Of a stretch of 64,000 nt of DNA, positions 51,835 through 61,808 are shown piece by piece. A program made the translations under genes and the position numbers. How positions within the stretch are numbered: position 1 is the first letter of the stretch; each line of letters opens with the position of its first letter. This stretch comes from Mycobacterium sp. URHB0044 (GTDB lineage: Bacteria; Actinomycetota; Actinomycetes; Mycobacteriales; Mycobacteriaceae), in NCBI RefSeq assembly GCF_000620625.1, contig NZ_JIAW01000003.1, positions 1 to 64,000 of the forward strand. The letters are read 5' to 3'. The notes below the pieces were generated by a model. That model was given only the letters and a program-made list of their open reading frames with translations, made no database searches and was not told the origin of the DNA.

Positions 51835-53156
51835 CGCGACACCGCCTCGGTCGTGACCGTCGTCTCCTCGACGGGTGCGCCGTAGCGCTCGACCTCGATC
51901 TGCTTGAGCGTCTTGCCCTGCGTGCGCGGTGCCCAGATGGCGCCGATCACCAGCGCGACCGTCAGCAGGCCGACGAGCAGCAGGCCGACCCCGGTCAGCC
52001 CCGTGACCGCCAGCAGCGTCGGGAAGAAATAGCTGAGCAGGCCGGTGACGGTCCGCACGACGAAGAACATCACGCCCTGCGCGCTGGCCCGGTAGGGCGT
52101 GGCGAACAGCTCGCTGGCCCAGAGGCTGTAGAACGCTTGGGCGCCAATGCCCGACGAGATGCCCCACAGCACGGCGAACACGAGCATCGTCGGCATGCCG
52201 CTGTCGGTGAAGGCGACCAACACGATCCAGCCGATGATGCCCAGCGCGGCGCCGCCGACGTAGAGCAGCCGCTGCGACACCCGATCGGCGAACTTCATGA
52301 AGCCGAAGTAGGTGGCCGCGACGGTGCATCCCCACACCAGCACCTGCAGCAGATTCTGCTGAACGGCGCTGTGCAGACCCGCGGCGTCGTACACCCGCGG
52401 CATGAAGATGCCGGCCTGACCGGCGACGGTATTCCAGAACAGGTAGATGCCGCCAAGGAACAGCAGCGCGGCGATGTTGACCTTGCGGGAGAACAGTCCG
52501 CGGATGCCCCGTACGCCGACGGCGGATGCGACGGAAGCGGTTTCGTGCTGTCCCTCGTCCTGCCAGATCTGCGACTCGGCAAGGCCCTGTCGGATCCACC
52601 ACACGACGCCGGCGACCACGAACAGGTGCAGGAAGATCAGCCGGGACCCGAACAGGCCGAGCGGGGCGAGCGCGGCGGCGAGGGCGAACCCGATCAGCGG
52701 GCCCGTCGACCAGGCCAGCTGCGCGGTGCCGACGTGCTTGGCGCGCTGCACCGACGGAGCCTGCTCGGCGATGTAGGTCCACGAGGCCGGCACCCCGGCG
52801 CCGACCGCGATGCCGGTGACGATGAACGCGATCAGCAGCATGGTGAAGTTCAGCGCGAACGCGGCGATCAGCACGCCGACCATGTAGACCAGCAGGTCGT
52901 AGGTGTAGATCGCCTTGCGGCCGAAGCGGTCGCACAGCGGACCGCCGAGGACCGCGCCGATGGCTGCACCGAATGCGTTGGCGGACAAGGCCGCGAGCAG
53001 ACCGACGGCGAAGTTGCTGATGCCGAACGCGTCCTGCCAGAAGCCGAGGCTGGTGGCGATTGCGATGATGGATCCGGCCTCGATGTAGTTGGACATCGCG
53101 ACCGAGATCGTTGCCTTCCAGCCGGTGGTGGAGCGGGCTCCTACGCGCATCTTCAT
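51831..53156 (-). CDS. MFS sugar transporter (probable L-rhamnose uptake)
   Basis: A 441-residue major facilitator with about 12 membrane segments. GGPLCDRFGRKAIYTYDLLV is the conserved loop 2-3 motif of the metabolite:H+ symporter group; AGVPASWTYIAEQAPSVQRA is the TM4-5 loop. The operon encodes rhamnose catabolism only, so L-rhamnose is its likely substrate. Begins at ATG 53156, 13 bases after the rhaM stop. Confidence 0.85.
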   Translation of the reverse strand: MKMRVGARSTTGWKATISVAMSNYIEAGSIIAIATSLGFWQDAFGISNFAVGLLAALSANAFGAAIGAVLGGPLCDRFGRKAIYTYDLLVYMVGVLIAAFALNFTMLLIAFIVTGIAVGAGVPASWTYIAEQAPSVQRAKHVGTAQLAWSTGPLIGFALAAALAPLGLFGSRLIFLHLFVVAGVVWWIRQGLAESQIWQDEGQHETASVASAVGVRGIRGLFSRKVNIAALLFLGGIYLFWNTVAGQAGIFMPRVYDAAGLHSAVQQNLLQVLVWGCTVAATYFGFMKFADRVSQRLLYVGGAALGIIGWIVLVAFTDSGMPTMLVFAVLWGISSGIGAQAFYSLWASELFATPYRASAQGVMFFVVRTVTGLLSYFFPTLLAVTGLTGVGLLLVGLLTVALVIGAIWAPRTQGKTLKQIEVERYGAPVEETTVTTEAVSR

Positions 53157-53169
53157 GGGTCCTCGGTTC

Positions 53170-53508
53170 TCAGGGTAGGTGGAAGTACTCGGTGAGTCGG
53201 TGCATGGCCTGATCGGGGGTGCGGCCACGAGGCGCTTCGAAGTAGTCGGCCATCGTGGCCTGCCACTTCGCATTGATCTCGGTGGCCGCCATCCGGGCGT
53301 TCGCCGCGGCGAAGTCGTCGGTTTCGAGGTAGCCGACCACCAGGCCGTCCTGGGGTTCGACGAACAACGAGTAGTTCGCCCAACCGGCGTCGCGCAGTGC
53401 GTCGAGCATCTCCGGCCACACCGTCTCGTGTGCCTGCAGGTAGTCCTGCGCGCGGTCCGGCTTGAGCCGCAGCAGGAAGCAGACCCGCTCTGCGCTGATG
53501 GACGGCAT
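53170..53508 (-). CDS. rhaM: L-rhamnose mutarotase
   Basis: A 112-residue RhaM (DUF718-type) protein. The catalytic His-x-x-x-WPE appears as HETVWPEM, WANYSLFVEP follows, and the C-terminus ends EYFHLP, like E. coli RhaM (ends FYLP). It interconverts alpha- and beta-L-rhamnopyranose to feed the isomerase. First gene of the operon, directly behind the LacI-type operator. Confidence 0.9.
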   Translation of the reverse strand: MPSISAERVCFLLRLKPDRAQDYLQAHETVWPEMLDALRDAGWANYSLFVEPQDGLVVGYLETDDFAAANARMAATEINAKWQATMADYFEAPRGRTPDQAMHRLTEYFHLP

Positions 53509-53525
53509 GTGCCCGCCTTCGTGTT

Positions 53526-53539
53526 TTGAAACGTTTCAA
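53526..53539. promoter_or_regulatory. LacI-family operator in the rhaM promoter
   Basis: TTGAAACGTTTCAA is a perfect 14-base palindrome with the central CG typical of LacI-family operators, 18 bases upstream of rhaM. Next to it GTGACAGCGCTCACA (53543-53557) is an imperfect palindrome that resembles a second LacI-type site. The LacI gene at the operon end is the probable ligand. Confidence 0.8.
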
Positions 53540-53609
53540 TTCGTGACAGCGCTCACATTAAACAGAAGGCGTGGGGCGGGTCAAGTGGCGGCGTGCCCGC
53601 ACCTTCCCC

Positions 53610-53669
53610 GCGAGCAGACATAAATGTCCGCCAAAACCGCCGTTTAGGGGGACATCTATGTCTGCTCGC
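53610..53669. terminator. Long imperfect hairpin (20-bp arms) after the SRPBCC gene
   Basis: Arms 53610-53629 and 53650-53669 are inverted repeats matching at 19 of 20 bases around a 20-base loop; the arms contain GACATAnATGTC. It lies 14 bases downstream of the stop at 53683 on the minus strand. It may terminate the ctpE/Rv0909/Rv0910-like operon or be an intergenic repeat element. Confidence 0.6.
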
Positions 53670-53682
53670 GCGGAGAAGGGCG

Positions 53683-54123
53683 CTACGCGAAGACGGCCTT
53701 GAACTTCTCCAGCGACTGGCGGATGTCACCCTTCAGCGCGCCCGCGACGACCATGCCGATCGGGCCGAACAGCGCCGGACCACCCAGATGCACGTCGAAC
53801 GTCACCGTGGAGCCCGTCGGGTCGGCGTCAGCCGGCTTGATCTTGCCGATCAACTTGACCTTCACGCCGCCCTTGCCGTCGCCGTTAAGCGTCATCGCAT
53901 GCGGGGGCTTCCAGTTCACGATGGTCCATCTGATCAGGTTGGGCATGCCCTTGACCTCGACGATCGAGACCAGCTGGGTGCCCTTCTCCAGCGTTTCGGG
54001 CAGCTTGCTGCGCCACACCCGGTGGATGCTCAGCCACTCGCCGTAGCGCGACAGATCGGACGCGGCGGCCCATGCTTTCTCCGGCGACAGGGGAACGTCG
54101 ACGGAAACCGACAGCTTCGCCAT
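53683..54123 (-). CDS. SRPBCC-domain protein, Rv0910-like (proposed toxin)
   Basis: A 146-residue START/SRPBCC fold protein: KLSVSVDVPLSPEKAWAAAS, LSIHRVWRSKLPETLEKGTQ, NLIRWTIVNWKPPHAM. Its place immediately after the small antitoxin-like gene (TAAATG, no gap) and behind ctpE matches Rv0910, which has been described as a toxin with Rv0909 as antitoxin in M. tuberculosis. Biochemically SRPBCC domains bind hydrophobic ligands; toxicity here is inferred by synteny and not by motif. Confidence 0.75.
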   Translation of the reverse strand: MAKLSVSVDVPLSPEKAWAAASDLSRYGEWLSIHRVWRSKLPETLEKGTQLVSIVEVKGMPNLIRWTIVNWKPPHAMTLNGDGKGGVKVKLIGKIKPADADPTGSTVTFDVHLGGPALFGPIGMVVAGALKGDIRQSLEKFKAVFA

Positions 54124-54357
54124 TTACGAGACGGGCGGGCCCGCGGGCGGAGCGGGCGGGGTCGGAGGCGGCGTCTGCGGGGTGCCGGCCGCATGGTCCC
54201 TTGCGGCCTTCTTCGCCGCGTCCTGCACCTTGTCGACGTGCTGGGCGTACTTGCCCTGCGTCTTCTTGTCGACGAGATCGCCGGCCTTGTCGATCGCGGT
54301 GTCCACCTTGTCGGCGTTCTTCGACACCAAGTTCTTCACTTTGTCGAGAAATCCCAT
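54124..54357 (-). CDS. Rv0909-like antitoxin-type small protein
   Basis: A 77-residue highly charged helical protein: [20 protein letters not shown] followed by [20 protein letters not shown], with lysine/aspartate-rich heptad-like spacing, and a Pro-rich tail ([14 protein letters not shown]). The [21 protein letters not shown] pattern is the Rv0909 family. It starts 36 bases after the ctpE stop and overlaps no neighbour; the toxin-like gene begins directly after its stop. Named by resemblance and gene order. Confidence 0.7.
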   Translation of the reverse strand: MGFLDKVKNLVSKNADKVDTAIDKAGDLVDKKTQGKYAQHVDKVQDAAKKAARDHAAGTPQTPPPTPPAPPAGPPVS

Positions 54358-54393
54358 GAGCCCACCCTAACCAAGGACGAATCGTGCGATTCG

Positions 54394-56781
54394 TCAGTCC
54401 GAGGGCTCCCGCCACAAGCGGCGGCGTTCGCCCAGCATCGCGCCCTGCACCCACCAGGTCACCTCGATCAGCGCCGCGGCGACGATCCCCAAACCGAGCG
54501 CCATCGCCGTCAGCGCGGCGTTGCTCGGGTCGAGCATGAACTGCTCGCGCGCCAGCGGGATCGAGAAGATCACCACGTAGGCCAGCGCGGAGATGGCGAC
54601 CAGTGCGATCCGCCACCACTCGTAAGGACGGGCCACCACGGCGAGCACCCACAGGGCGCTCACCAGCAGCGTGATCAGGGCGGCCGTCGACGCCTGGGTT
54701 TGTTCCGTCGTGGTGGCCGCCCGGCCTTCGTACGCCAGCAGATACGAGCCGAACGTCGCGGCGCCGACCACCAAACCGGACGGCAGTGCCGACGTCATCA
54801 CCCGCCGCACGAAACCCGAATGCGCCCGCTCCCTGTTGGGCGCGAGCGACAACACGAACGCCGGGATGCCGATGGTGAACCACGCCGCGATCGTCACGTG
54901 AATGGGCTGGAACGGGAACAACAACGGGTCGGTGCCGAAGAACTTCGACGACAGCCCGGCCAGACCCACCAGCACGGCGAGCAGCACCGAGTACACCGTC
55001 TTGGTGAGAAAGAGGTTCGAGACCCGCTCGATGTTGCCGATCACGCGCCGCCCCTCACCGACGACGTACGGCAGGGTGGCGAACTTGTTGTCCAACAACA
55101 CGATCTGCGCCACCGCACGCGACGCGGAGCTGCCCGACCCCATCGCCACCCCGATGTCGGCGTCCTTCAGCGCCAGCACGTCGTTGACGCCGTCGCCCGT
55201 CATGGCCACGGTATGGCCGCGGGACTGCAGGGCGTGCACCATGGCCCGCTTCTGATCGGGCCGCACCCGGCCGAAGGTGGTGTACTCCTCGAGCGCGTCG
55301 GCCAATTCTTCAGCGCCGGTCGGCAACTGGCGCGCGTCCATCGCCTCGCCGTGCAGCCCAAGGGTTCCCGCGACCGCGCCGACCGACACAGCGTTGTCGC
55401 CGGAGATCACCTTGACGGTGACTTTCTGGGAGGCGAAGTAGTCCAACGTATCCCGAGCGTCGGGACGCACCCGTTGTTCGAGCACCACCAGCGCTACCGG
55501 CGTGACGACGCCCGGCGCGTCGGGTGCGTCGACGGGCCGGTCCGATGAGCCCAGCAGCAGCACCCGCAGCCCCAGTGCGCCGATCTGCTCTGCCTGCTCG
55601 GCCTCCGGTGAGGTCGGATCGAGCAGCACGTCGGGAGCGCCGATCACCCAGTTGCCGTGCTCACCGTAGGAGGCGCCGCTCCACTTGGTCGACGACTTGA
55701 ACGGCGCCGTCGCGGTGGCCGTCCAACCCGGCGGAGAGCAATAGGCCTCGGCGATCGCCTGCATGCTGGCGTTCGGGCGGCTGTCGTCGGCGGCGAGCGA
55801 GGCAAGCACGTCGGCGCAGTCATCCGCGGTCAGGGCCTTCAAATCGCTGACCCGCATGCCGTTCTCGGTCAGAGTGCCGGTCTTGTCGGCGCAGACGACG
55901 TCGACCCGCGCCAGGCCCTCGATCGCGGGCAGTTCCTGCACCAGGCACTGCCGTCGCCCGAGCCGAATCACCCCGACGGCGAACGCAATCGACGTCATCA
56001 GGACCAAGCCCTCAGGCACCATCGGAACCAGCGCGCCGACCATGGCGAGCACCGACCGACGCCATCCCGCGTCCGTGGTGAACAGCTGCGTGTAGATGGT
56101 GAGCAGCCCCGCGGGGACAAGCAGGTAGGTGATGAACTGGAGGATCTTGTTGATGCCGCTGCGCAATTCGGAGCGCACCAGGGTGAACTTGCTGGCCTCC
56201 TCGGCGAGTTTCGTGGCATAGGCCTCGCGGCCCACCTTGGTGGCGCGGTAGGCCCCGCTGCCGGCGACCACGAAGCTGCCCGACATCACCTTGTCGCCGG
56301 CGTCCTTCGCGATGGGGTCGGCCTCGCCGGTGAGCAGCGACTCGTCGACCTCGAGGTTGGTTTCCTCGAGGAGGTCGCCGTCGACCACGATCTGGTCACC
56401 GGGGCCCAGCTCGATGACGTCGTCGAGCACCACCTCGTCAGGTGGTCGCTCGCCGGTGCCGGACTGCCTGCGCACGACGGGTCGGGCCTGGCCGACGATC
56501 GCGAGCTTGTCCAAGGTCTGCTTGGCGCGCAGCTCCTGGATGATGCCGATCGCACTGTTGGCGATGATCAGCAGCCCGAACAGTCCGTTGATCAAGGAGC
56601 CGGTGGTCAGCACGATGATCAGCAGAACGCCGAGGATCGCGTTGATCCGCGTGAAGACGTTGGCGCGCACGATCTCCGAGGCACTGCGGGCTGCACGCGC
56701 GGGCACGTCGTTGGTCTTGCCCTCGGCGACGCGCTGGGCGACCTCGGCGTCCGACAAACCTGCGGCGAGGGTGGTGGTCAT
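54394..56781 (-). CDS. ctpE: P-type cation-transporting ATPase CtpE
   Basis: A 795-residue P-type ATPase. The phosphorylated DKTGT lies in [20 protein letters not shown] is present in [19 protein letters not shown], and the actuator loop reads LLTGEADPI in place of the common TGES (catalytic Glu kept, Ser replaced by Ala). [12 protein letters not shown] in M4 is the ion-site segment. The M. smegmatis CtpE is reported to take up calcium. ATG 56781 overlaps the preceding gene's stop (ATGA); gene order agrees with Rv0908. Confidence 0.88.
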   Translation of the reverse strand: MTTTLAAGLSDAEVAQRVAEGKTNDVPARAARSASEIVRANVFTRINAILGVLLIIVLTTGSLINGLFGLLIIANSAIGIIQELRAKQTLDKLAIVGQARPVVRRQSGTGERPPDEVVLDDVIELGPGDQIVVDGDLLEETNLEVDESLLTGEADPIAKDAGDKVMSGSFVVAGSGAYRATKVGREAYATKLAEEASKFTLVRSELRSGINKILQFITYLLVPAGLLTIYTQLFTTDAGWRRSVLAMVGALVPMVPEGLVLMTSIAFAVGVIRLGRRQCLVQELPAIEGLARVDVVCADKTGTLTENGMRVSDLKALTADDCADVLASLAADDSRPNASMQAIAEAYCSPPGWTATATAPFKSSTKWSGASYGEHGNWVIGAPDVLLDPTSPEAEQAEQIGALGLRVLLLGSSDRPVDAPDAPGVVTPVALVVLEQRVRPDARDTLDYFASQKVTVKVISGDNAVSVGAVAGTLGLHGEAMDARQLPTGAEELADALEEYTTFGRVRPDQKRAMVHALQSRGHTVAMTGDGVNDVLALKDADIGVAMGSGSSASRAVAQIVLLDNKFATLPYVVGEGRRVIGNIERVSNLFLTKTVYSVLLAVLVGLAGLSSKFFGTDPLLFPFQPIHVTIAAWFTIGIPAFVLSLAPNRERAHSGFVRRVMTSALPSGLVVGAATFGSYLLAYEGRAATTTEQTQASTAALITLLVSALWVLAVVARPYEWWRIALVAISALAYVVIFSIPLAREQFMLDPSNAALTAMALGLGIVAAALIEVTWWVQGAMLGERRRLWREPSD

Positions 56782-58367
56782 CGCGAGAATGTCCCCGTGC
56801 CGTGCTCGTCGTAGTACTCGAGGATCAGCTTGTCGCCGTCGAAGGTGGCCTTGGAAATCGTTCCAGGCGGCGCATTCTCGGTGACGAACGAGAAGGTGAA
56901 CACGTTCCCGTCCCAATGCTCAAGCGGAACAACCAATTTCGGGCCGATCGCCAACTCGAGGGCGCCGTCCTTCTCGGTCACGCGCGCGGGTCCCCAGTAG
57001 TCGTTCTGGTAGGTGCCGACGTAGCCGGCGAGCGGCCCGGGCGGGGCCGGTTTCGCCGGGGGCTGCTGTCCCACCAGCGAGCCCTCGGGTTTCTCCATCG
57101 GCACCATCAGGCCTTGGTACAGCTTGAACCAGTCCTCGCGAATCTCGCCGAACTGCACCAGATCGGCGAACTGTGCCGTCAGCGCCTCTGGCACTCCGGC
57201 GGGTGTCGCGTTGGTCAGCGCAACGATCGCGACGTCGGCCGACGGCAGGATGACGACGTTCGTGCCCGCCCCGAGTTCGAAGGCGCCGGAATGGCTGAAC
57301 TCCATCCGGGCCGCCGACGTCGGACCGACGTTGAAGCCGAACCCGTAGAAGCCCGAACGCATCGCGGGCTCACTCGGCGGACTGGACACGATCTGCGGGG
57401 TGAGCGCGGGAAGCAGCGCCTTGGCGTCGACGATCTGCCTGCCGTCGTAGCTGCCGTCGCCGAGCACCATGTTCATCCAGTGGGTGAGGTCGTTGACCGA
57501 ACTGCTGACACCACCCGCGGGCGCCTCCGGCTGCGGGTCGCGGACGTAGCGCGGATCGTAGCGGCCGTCGACGTGGATGTGGCCGACCGCACGGTTGGGG
57601 CGGGACACGAACTCGTCGAACCGCGAACTCGTCGACGCCATGCCCAGCGGACGGTACAGCACGTCCTGACTGAGGTCCTCCCACGACTTGCCCGCACCGA
57701 CGGCCACCGCCTCTGCGCCGGCGGTCAGGCCGAAGTTCGTGTAGGCGTAGGAGATTCGGAACGGGTCCAGCGGCAGTTGGCGCAGCCGCTCCAGGATGTA
57801 GCGGCGGTCGTACCCCATGTCCTCGAGCATGTCGCCGGAGTGGTCCGGCAGGCCCGACCGGTGCGAGTACATGTCACCGACCGTGACCATCCGGGTGACG
57901 GCCGGATCGGCCAACGCGAACCACGGCAGCTTCTCGACGATCGGGGTGTCCCAGCTGATCGCGTTCACCCCCACCTGATGGGCGACCACCGTCGCGCCCA
58001 ACGGCTTCGACAACGATGCCAGTTGGAACACCGTGTCGGGATCCACCCGATTGTCGGCGCCGTCCCCGTTGCGGACGTCCTTGACCCCGAACCCCTTCGC
58101 GTACACGGTCTTTCCGCCGTGCACCACGGCGACGGCCATGCCGGGGATGCCCGACTTGGTCATCAGGTCCTGCGCCAGGCCGTCCAGCTTCGCGACGGCG
58201 TTCTCGACGGCGTTGTCCGGCAACGGCATCGCGGGCACCAGCGGCGGTGGCACGTCGGACAGCGTCTGCGTGGTCGAGGGCTTCGGCGGCTCCGGCGGGG
58301 CGGAGCCGCAGCCAGCCGCCAGAACCACGAGTAACGCGATGGCGACGGCCTTGGCCTGTGCGGTCAT
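56778..58367 (-). CDS. Serine hydrolase lipoprotein, Rv0907-like (beta-lactamase class C fold)
   Basis: A 529-residue protein with a lipoprotein signal: [20 protein letters not shown], lipobox L-A-A-G-C at about residue 16-20. The penicilloyl-serine transferase motifs are SLSK ([10 protein letters not shown]), YTN ([10 protein letters not shown]) and HSG ([12 protein letters not shown]). It should be anchored on the outer face of the membrane. A C-terminal beta domain ([20 protein letters not shown]) is present. Its stop overlaps the ctpE start by 4 bases. Synteny with Rv0907. Confidence 0.85.
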   Translation of the reverse strand: MTAQAKAVAIALLVVLAAGCGSAPPEPPKPSTTQTLSDVPPPLVPAMPLPDNAVENAVAKLDGLAQDLMTKSGIPGMAVAVVHGGKTVYAKGFGVKDVRNGDGADNRVDPDTVFQLASLSKPLGATVVAHQVGVNAISWDTPIVEKLPWFALADPAVTRMVTVGDMYSHRSGLPDHSGDMLEDMGYDRRYILERLRQLPLDPFRISYAYTNFGLTAGAEAVAVGAGKSWEDLSQDVLYRPLGMASTSSRFDEFVSRPNRAVGHIHVDGRYDPRYVRDPQPEAPAGGVSSSVNDLTHWMNMVLGDGSYDGRQIVDAKALLPALTPQIVSSPPSEPAMRSGFYGFGFNVGPTSAARMEFSHSGAFELGAGTNVVILPSADVAIVALTNATPAGVPEALTAQFADLVQFGEIREDWFKLYQGLMVPMEKPEGSLVGQQPPAKPAPPGPLAGYVGTYQNDYWGPARVTEKDGALELAIGPKLVVPLEHWDGNVFTFSFVTENAPPGTISKATFDGDKLILEYYDEHGTGTFSR

Positions 58368-58425
58368 GGGTGCACGGTAACGGCCGAATGCGCTGCGCAT
58401 CGGGCAACGCGACGACGAGACGGGC

Positions 58426-59535
58426 CTAGAGCCGCCACCACGGTTCGAGCGTCGACCCGGGCCCCACCTCGACGCGCTGGCCCGGCTTCGGGACCGCGAC
58501 CGTGACACCCTCGGCGTCGGCGGCCGCAAGCGTCCGCTCAACGGGCTCCGACCACGGATGCGGCGCAAGTCGGAACGTCGCCCAGTGGATCGGCAGCAAC
58601 ACGCCTCTGTCGGAGACGTCGCGGTGGGCGCGCACCGCATCCTCGGGATTCATGTGAATGTCCGGCCAGCCGGGGTGATAGGCGCCGACGGGCATCAGCG
58701 TCAGGTCGAACGGCCCGTGGTCGGCGCCGATGTCCGCGAAGCTCTTGGTGTAGCCGGTGTCGCCGCCGAAGAACGCCCGGTGTCGGGGGCCGATCAGCGC
58801 CCACGACGACCACAGCGTCACGTTGCGGGTCAGGAATCGACCGGAGAAGTGCCGCGCCGGGGTGCAGACCAGGGTGAGTTCGCCGAGCTCGGCGCTCTCG
58901 TTCCAGTCCAGTTCGACGATCCGGTCGTCCGGGATGTGCCACGACCGCAGGTGCGCGCCGATGCCGAGGGGAACGAAGAACTTGGCGCGCTGCGTGCGGG
59001 CCAACTGCTTGATCGTGTCGATGTCGAGGTGGTCGTAGTGGTCGTGGCTGATGATGACGGCGTCGATGGCGGGCAGCGCGTCCAGCGGTGCGGGTGCGGG
59101 GTGCAGCCGCTGCGGGCCCACCGCGCGGGAGGGCGAACACCGGTCGCTCCACACCGGATCGGCGAGCACGCGATAGCCGTCGATCTCGATCACTGCCGAC
59201 GAATGGCCGTACCACGTGACCGCGAGGTTGGCGGCAGGCAGATCGACGGCCGGGGTGACCAACGGGATAGGCGCCGACGGGTGCTGGCTGGAGCCGCCGC
59301 CGATGACGTCGCGCACCAACAACCACTGCTCGCGGCGGGTGAGGCTCGCCGTCGACGCGGGTTCCAGATTCTTGAAGGCGCCGTCGTGGCGGTTCGGCGA
59401 GCCCTTCACGACTGCCTCGATCTCGACCGGTGAGGCGCCCAGTGCAGCGGGGGCGCCCTGCACGGCACGGAGCACCCAGCCGCCACCGACGAGCGCTGCC
59501 GTTCCGCCCGCCAGCCGGACCGCCTCCCGCAGCAT
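58426..59535 (-). CDS. MBL-fold metallo-hydrolase, Rv0906-like
   Basis: A 369-residue metallo-beta-lactamase-fold protein. TWYGHSSAVIEIDG precedes the zinc motif SHDHYDHLD (H-x-H-x-D-H) and ARHFSGR plus FGGDTGYTKSF give the remaining ligands, as in the UlaG/RomA-like and NAPE-PLD-like families. A hydrophobic N-terminus (GGTAALVGGGWVLRAVQGAP) could be a membrane anchor. Start overlaps the echA6 stop by one base. Phosphodiesterase or hydrolase activity is likely, substrate unknown. Confidence 0.85.
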   Translation of the reverse strand: MLREAVRLAGGTAALVGGGWVLRAVQGAPAALGASPVEIEAVVKGSPNRHDGAFKNLEPASTASLTRREQWLLVRDVIGGGSSQHPSAPIPLVTPAVDLPAANLAVTWYGHSSAVIEIDGYRVLADPVWSDRCSPSRAVGPQRLHPAPAPLDALPAIDAVIISHDHYDHLDIDTIKQLARTQRAKFFVPLGIGAHLRSWHIPDDRIVELDWNESAELGELTLVCTPARHFSGRFLTRNVTLWSSWALIGPRHRAFFGGDTGYTKSFADIGADHGPFDLTLMPVGAYHPGWPDIHMNPEDAVRAHRDVSDRGVLLPIHWATFRLAPHPWSEPVERTLAAADAEGVTVAVPKPGQRVEVGPGSTLEPWWRL

Positions 59536-60266
59536 CAGGCGCCCTTGAAGTTGGGTTGCCGCTTCTCCATGCGCGCCACCTGCGCCTCGATGACGTCCTG
59601 ACTGCCCCACGCCTTGTCGAAACCCTCCTTGTGGGCGGGCCACTGTTCCTCGTACGCGCCGTCGTCGTTGAGCACGCGCTTGCTGTGCCGCACCGACAAC
59701 GGCGCAAAGCCCGCGATCTCGGCAGCCCATGCCTGGGCGTCCTCCAGGGTGCCGATGCGGTTGGCCATCCCGGTCTGCAGCGCCGCCTCGGCCGTGAGCT
59801 TCTCCGCCGCGATCAGCATTCCGCGCGCCCGCCCGTAGCCGACGAGCGACGACAATCTGCGGATGCTCCAGTTGTCGAGGGCCAGGCCATATTTCGCGAT
59901 CGGGAACTGAAAGAACGCCTCGGGCGCGACGACCCGCAGATCGGAGATCATGGCCAGCTGCACACCGGCTCCGATGGCGGGACCGTTGATGGCGGCGATC
60001 ACCGGGATGGGGACGGCGTCGATGGCCTTGTTCAGCGCGATCGCCTTGTCGGGGAAATTGGCGGCGAAGACGTCACCCGACAGGTCCGCGCCCGCACAGA
60101 ACACCGTGCCCTGACCGGTCAGGACGATGGCGCGGACGTCGTCGGTGTCGACGTTTTCGATCGCTTCCCGCAAACTGTCGGCTAGTTCGCTGTTGAGCGC
60201 GTTGCGGCGCTCGGGGCGTTGTAGCTCCAAGGTCACGACGTGGCCGTCGCGGCTGACTCCGATCAT
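59535..60266 (-). CDS. echA6: Enoyl-CoA hydratase/isomerase family protein EchA6
   Basis: A 243-residue crotonase-fold protein: [36 protein letters not shown] and [10 protein letters not shown] are the usual elements. EchA6 of M. tuberculosis (Rv0905) binds acyl-CoA without classical hydratase activity and supports mycolate synthesis. The same divergent arrangement with accD3 occurs here. The two catalytic glutamates of true crotonases are not evident: the G-A-G-V-Q-L-A loop carries Q and the later position is L/D. ATG 60266, 37 bases from accD3. Confidence 0.85.
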   Translation of the reverse strand: MIGVSRDGHVVTLELQRPERRNALNSELADSLREAIENVDTDDVRAIVLTGQGTVFCAGADLSGDVFAANFPDKAIALNKAIDAVPIPVIAAINGPAIGAGVQLAMISDLRVVAPEAFFQFPIAKYGLALDNWSIRRLSSLVGYGRARGMLIAAEKLTAEAALQTGMANRIGTLEDAQAWAAEIAGFAPLSVRHSKRVLNDDGAYEEQWPAHKEGFDKAWGSQDVIEAQVARMEKRQPNFKGA

Positions 60267-60303
60267 GGGTCAACCCTATCGAGCCGTCCGATAGCCTCTT
60301 CCC

Positions 60304-61782
60304 GTGAGCCGGATCGGCGCCGTAGCGCTGCGCGATGCCGTACTGGACGAGGGCTCGTTCCGCAGCTGGGACACCACCCCGTTGGACGTCGGCCCGGACG
60401 ACGCGTACCTGGCCGAGCTGGCCGAGGCCGCGGCGGCAACCGGTTTCGACGAATCGGTGCTGACCGGCGAAGGCCGCGTGTTCGGCCGACGCGTCGCCGT
60501 CGTGGCGTGTGAATTCGACTTCCTCGCCGGATCGATCGGCGTGGCCGCCGCGGAGCGGATCACGGCGGCCATCGAGCGCGCGACGGCCGAGGGACTGCCG
60601 CTGGTGGCGTCGCCGAGCTCGGGCGGCACCCGCATGCAGGAGGGCACCGTCGCGTTCCTGCAGATGGTCAAGATCGCGGCCGCCGTGGAACTGCACAAGC
60701 GGGCGCATCTGCCGTACCTCGTCTACCTGCGGCATCCGACCACCGGCGGGGTGTTCGCCTCCTGGGGCTCGCTGGGCCACGTCACCGCCGCCGAGCCCGG
60801 CGCCCTCATCGGGTTCCTCGGCCCGAGGGTGTACCAGCACCTGTACGGCGAACCGTTCCCGTCGGGGGTGCAAACAGCGGAGAACCTGCTCCGGCACGGC
60901 GTGATCGACGGCGTCGTGCCGCTGGAACTGCTGCGCGACACCCTGGACCGCGCGCTGAAGGTGGTGTCCGACGAACCGGGCGCTCCGCCGCAGGCGCCGG
61001 ATGCCGAGCCCGTCCCCGACGTGCCCGCATGGGAATCCGTCGAGGCGTCCCGCCGGCCGGATCGCCCGGGTGTGGGGTATCTACTCCGGCACGGGACCAG
61101 CGACCGGGTGCTGCTGTCGGGGACCGGTCTTGGCGAGGCGGCCACGACGCTGTTGGCGCTGGCGCGGTTCGGCGGGCAGCCCGCCGTGGTCGTGGGTCAG
61201 CAACGCGTGGTCGGCGGAACCGTCGGGCCCGCGGCACTGCGGGAAGCGCGACGCGGCATGGCGTTGGCGGCCGGGCTGCGGCTGCCGTTGGTGCTCGTCA
61301 TCGACACCGCAGGTCCCGCCCTGTCCGCCGAGGCCGAGCAGGGCGGTCTGGCCGCCGAGATCGCCCGCTGCCTGGCCGAGCTGGTCACGCTCGACACGCC
61401 GACGGTGTCGGTGCTGCTGGGCCAGGGCAGCGGCGGCCCGGCGCTCGCGATGGTGCCCGCCGACCGAGTGCTGGCCGCGCTGCACGGCTGGTTGGCTCCC
61501 CTGCCACCGGAAGGGGCGAGCGCCATCGTCTACCGCGACACCGATCACGCCCCGCAACTGGCTGCGGCGCAAGGCATTCGGTCGGTGGACCTGATGCGGC
61601 ACGGGATCGTCGACGCGATCGTGCCCGAACACCCCGACGCCGCGGATACCCCGCTGGAGTTCACCGCACGGCTGTCGGCGACGATCGCCGACGAACTGCA
61701 CAAGCTGCGTGCGCTACCCGCCGACACCCGGATGGCCGATCGGCTTCGCCGCTACCGCAACATCGGCCTGCCGGGGCGCTAG
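60304..61782 (+). CDS. accD3: Acyl-CoA carboxylase carboxyltransferase subunit AccD3
   Basis: A 492-residue carboxyltransferase with two crotonase-like halves: PLVASPSSGGTRMQEGTVAF and VYLRHPTTGGVFASWGSLGH in the first, and LPLVLVIDTAGPALSAEAEQ and LLGQGSGGPALAMVPADRVL in the second. No zinc ribbon is seen. Starts at a GTG and is divergent from echA6 as in M. tuberculosis. Should transfer a carboxyl group from biotin to an acyl-CoA together with a biotin carboxylase subunit; its acyl substrate is not known. Confidence 0.87.
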   Translation: MSRIGAVALRDAVLDEGSFRSWDTTPLDVGPDDAYLAELAEAAAATGFDESVLTGEGRVFGRRVAVVACEFDFLAGSIGVAAAERITAAIERATAEGLPLVASPSSGGTRMQEGTVAFLQMVKIAAAVELHKRAHLPYLVYLRHPTTGGVFASWGSLGHVTAAEPGALIGFLGPRVYQHLYGEPFPSGVQTAENLLRHGVIDGVVPLELLRDTLDRALKVVSDEPGAPPQAPDAEPVPDVPAWESVEASRRPDRPGVGYLLRHGTSDRVLLSGTGLGEAATTLLALARFGGQPAVVVGQQRVVGGTVGPAALREARRGMALAAGLRLPLVLVIDTAGPALSAEAEQGGLAAEIARCLAELVTLDTPTVSVLLGQGSGGPALAMVPADRVLAALHGWLAPLPPEGASAIVYRDTDHAPQLAAAQGIRSVDLMRHGIVDAIVPEHPDAADTPLEFTARLSATIADELHKLRALPADTRMADRLRRYRNIGLPGR

Positions 61783-61808
61783 TTCGAAGCGGTGGCATTC
61801 TGGAAGCT

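Noticed and set aside
53593..55548. A 651-residue plus-strand open frame
   Set aside because: Antisense across the SRPBCC, Rv0909-like and ctpE genes; contains only Arg/His-rich sequence typical of reverse-frame translation.
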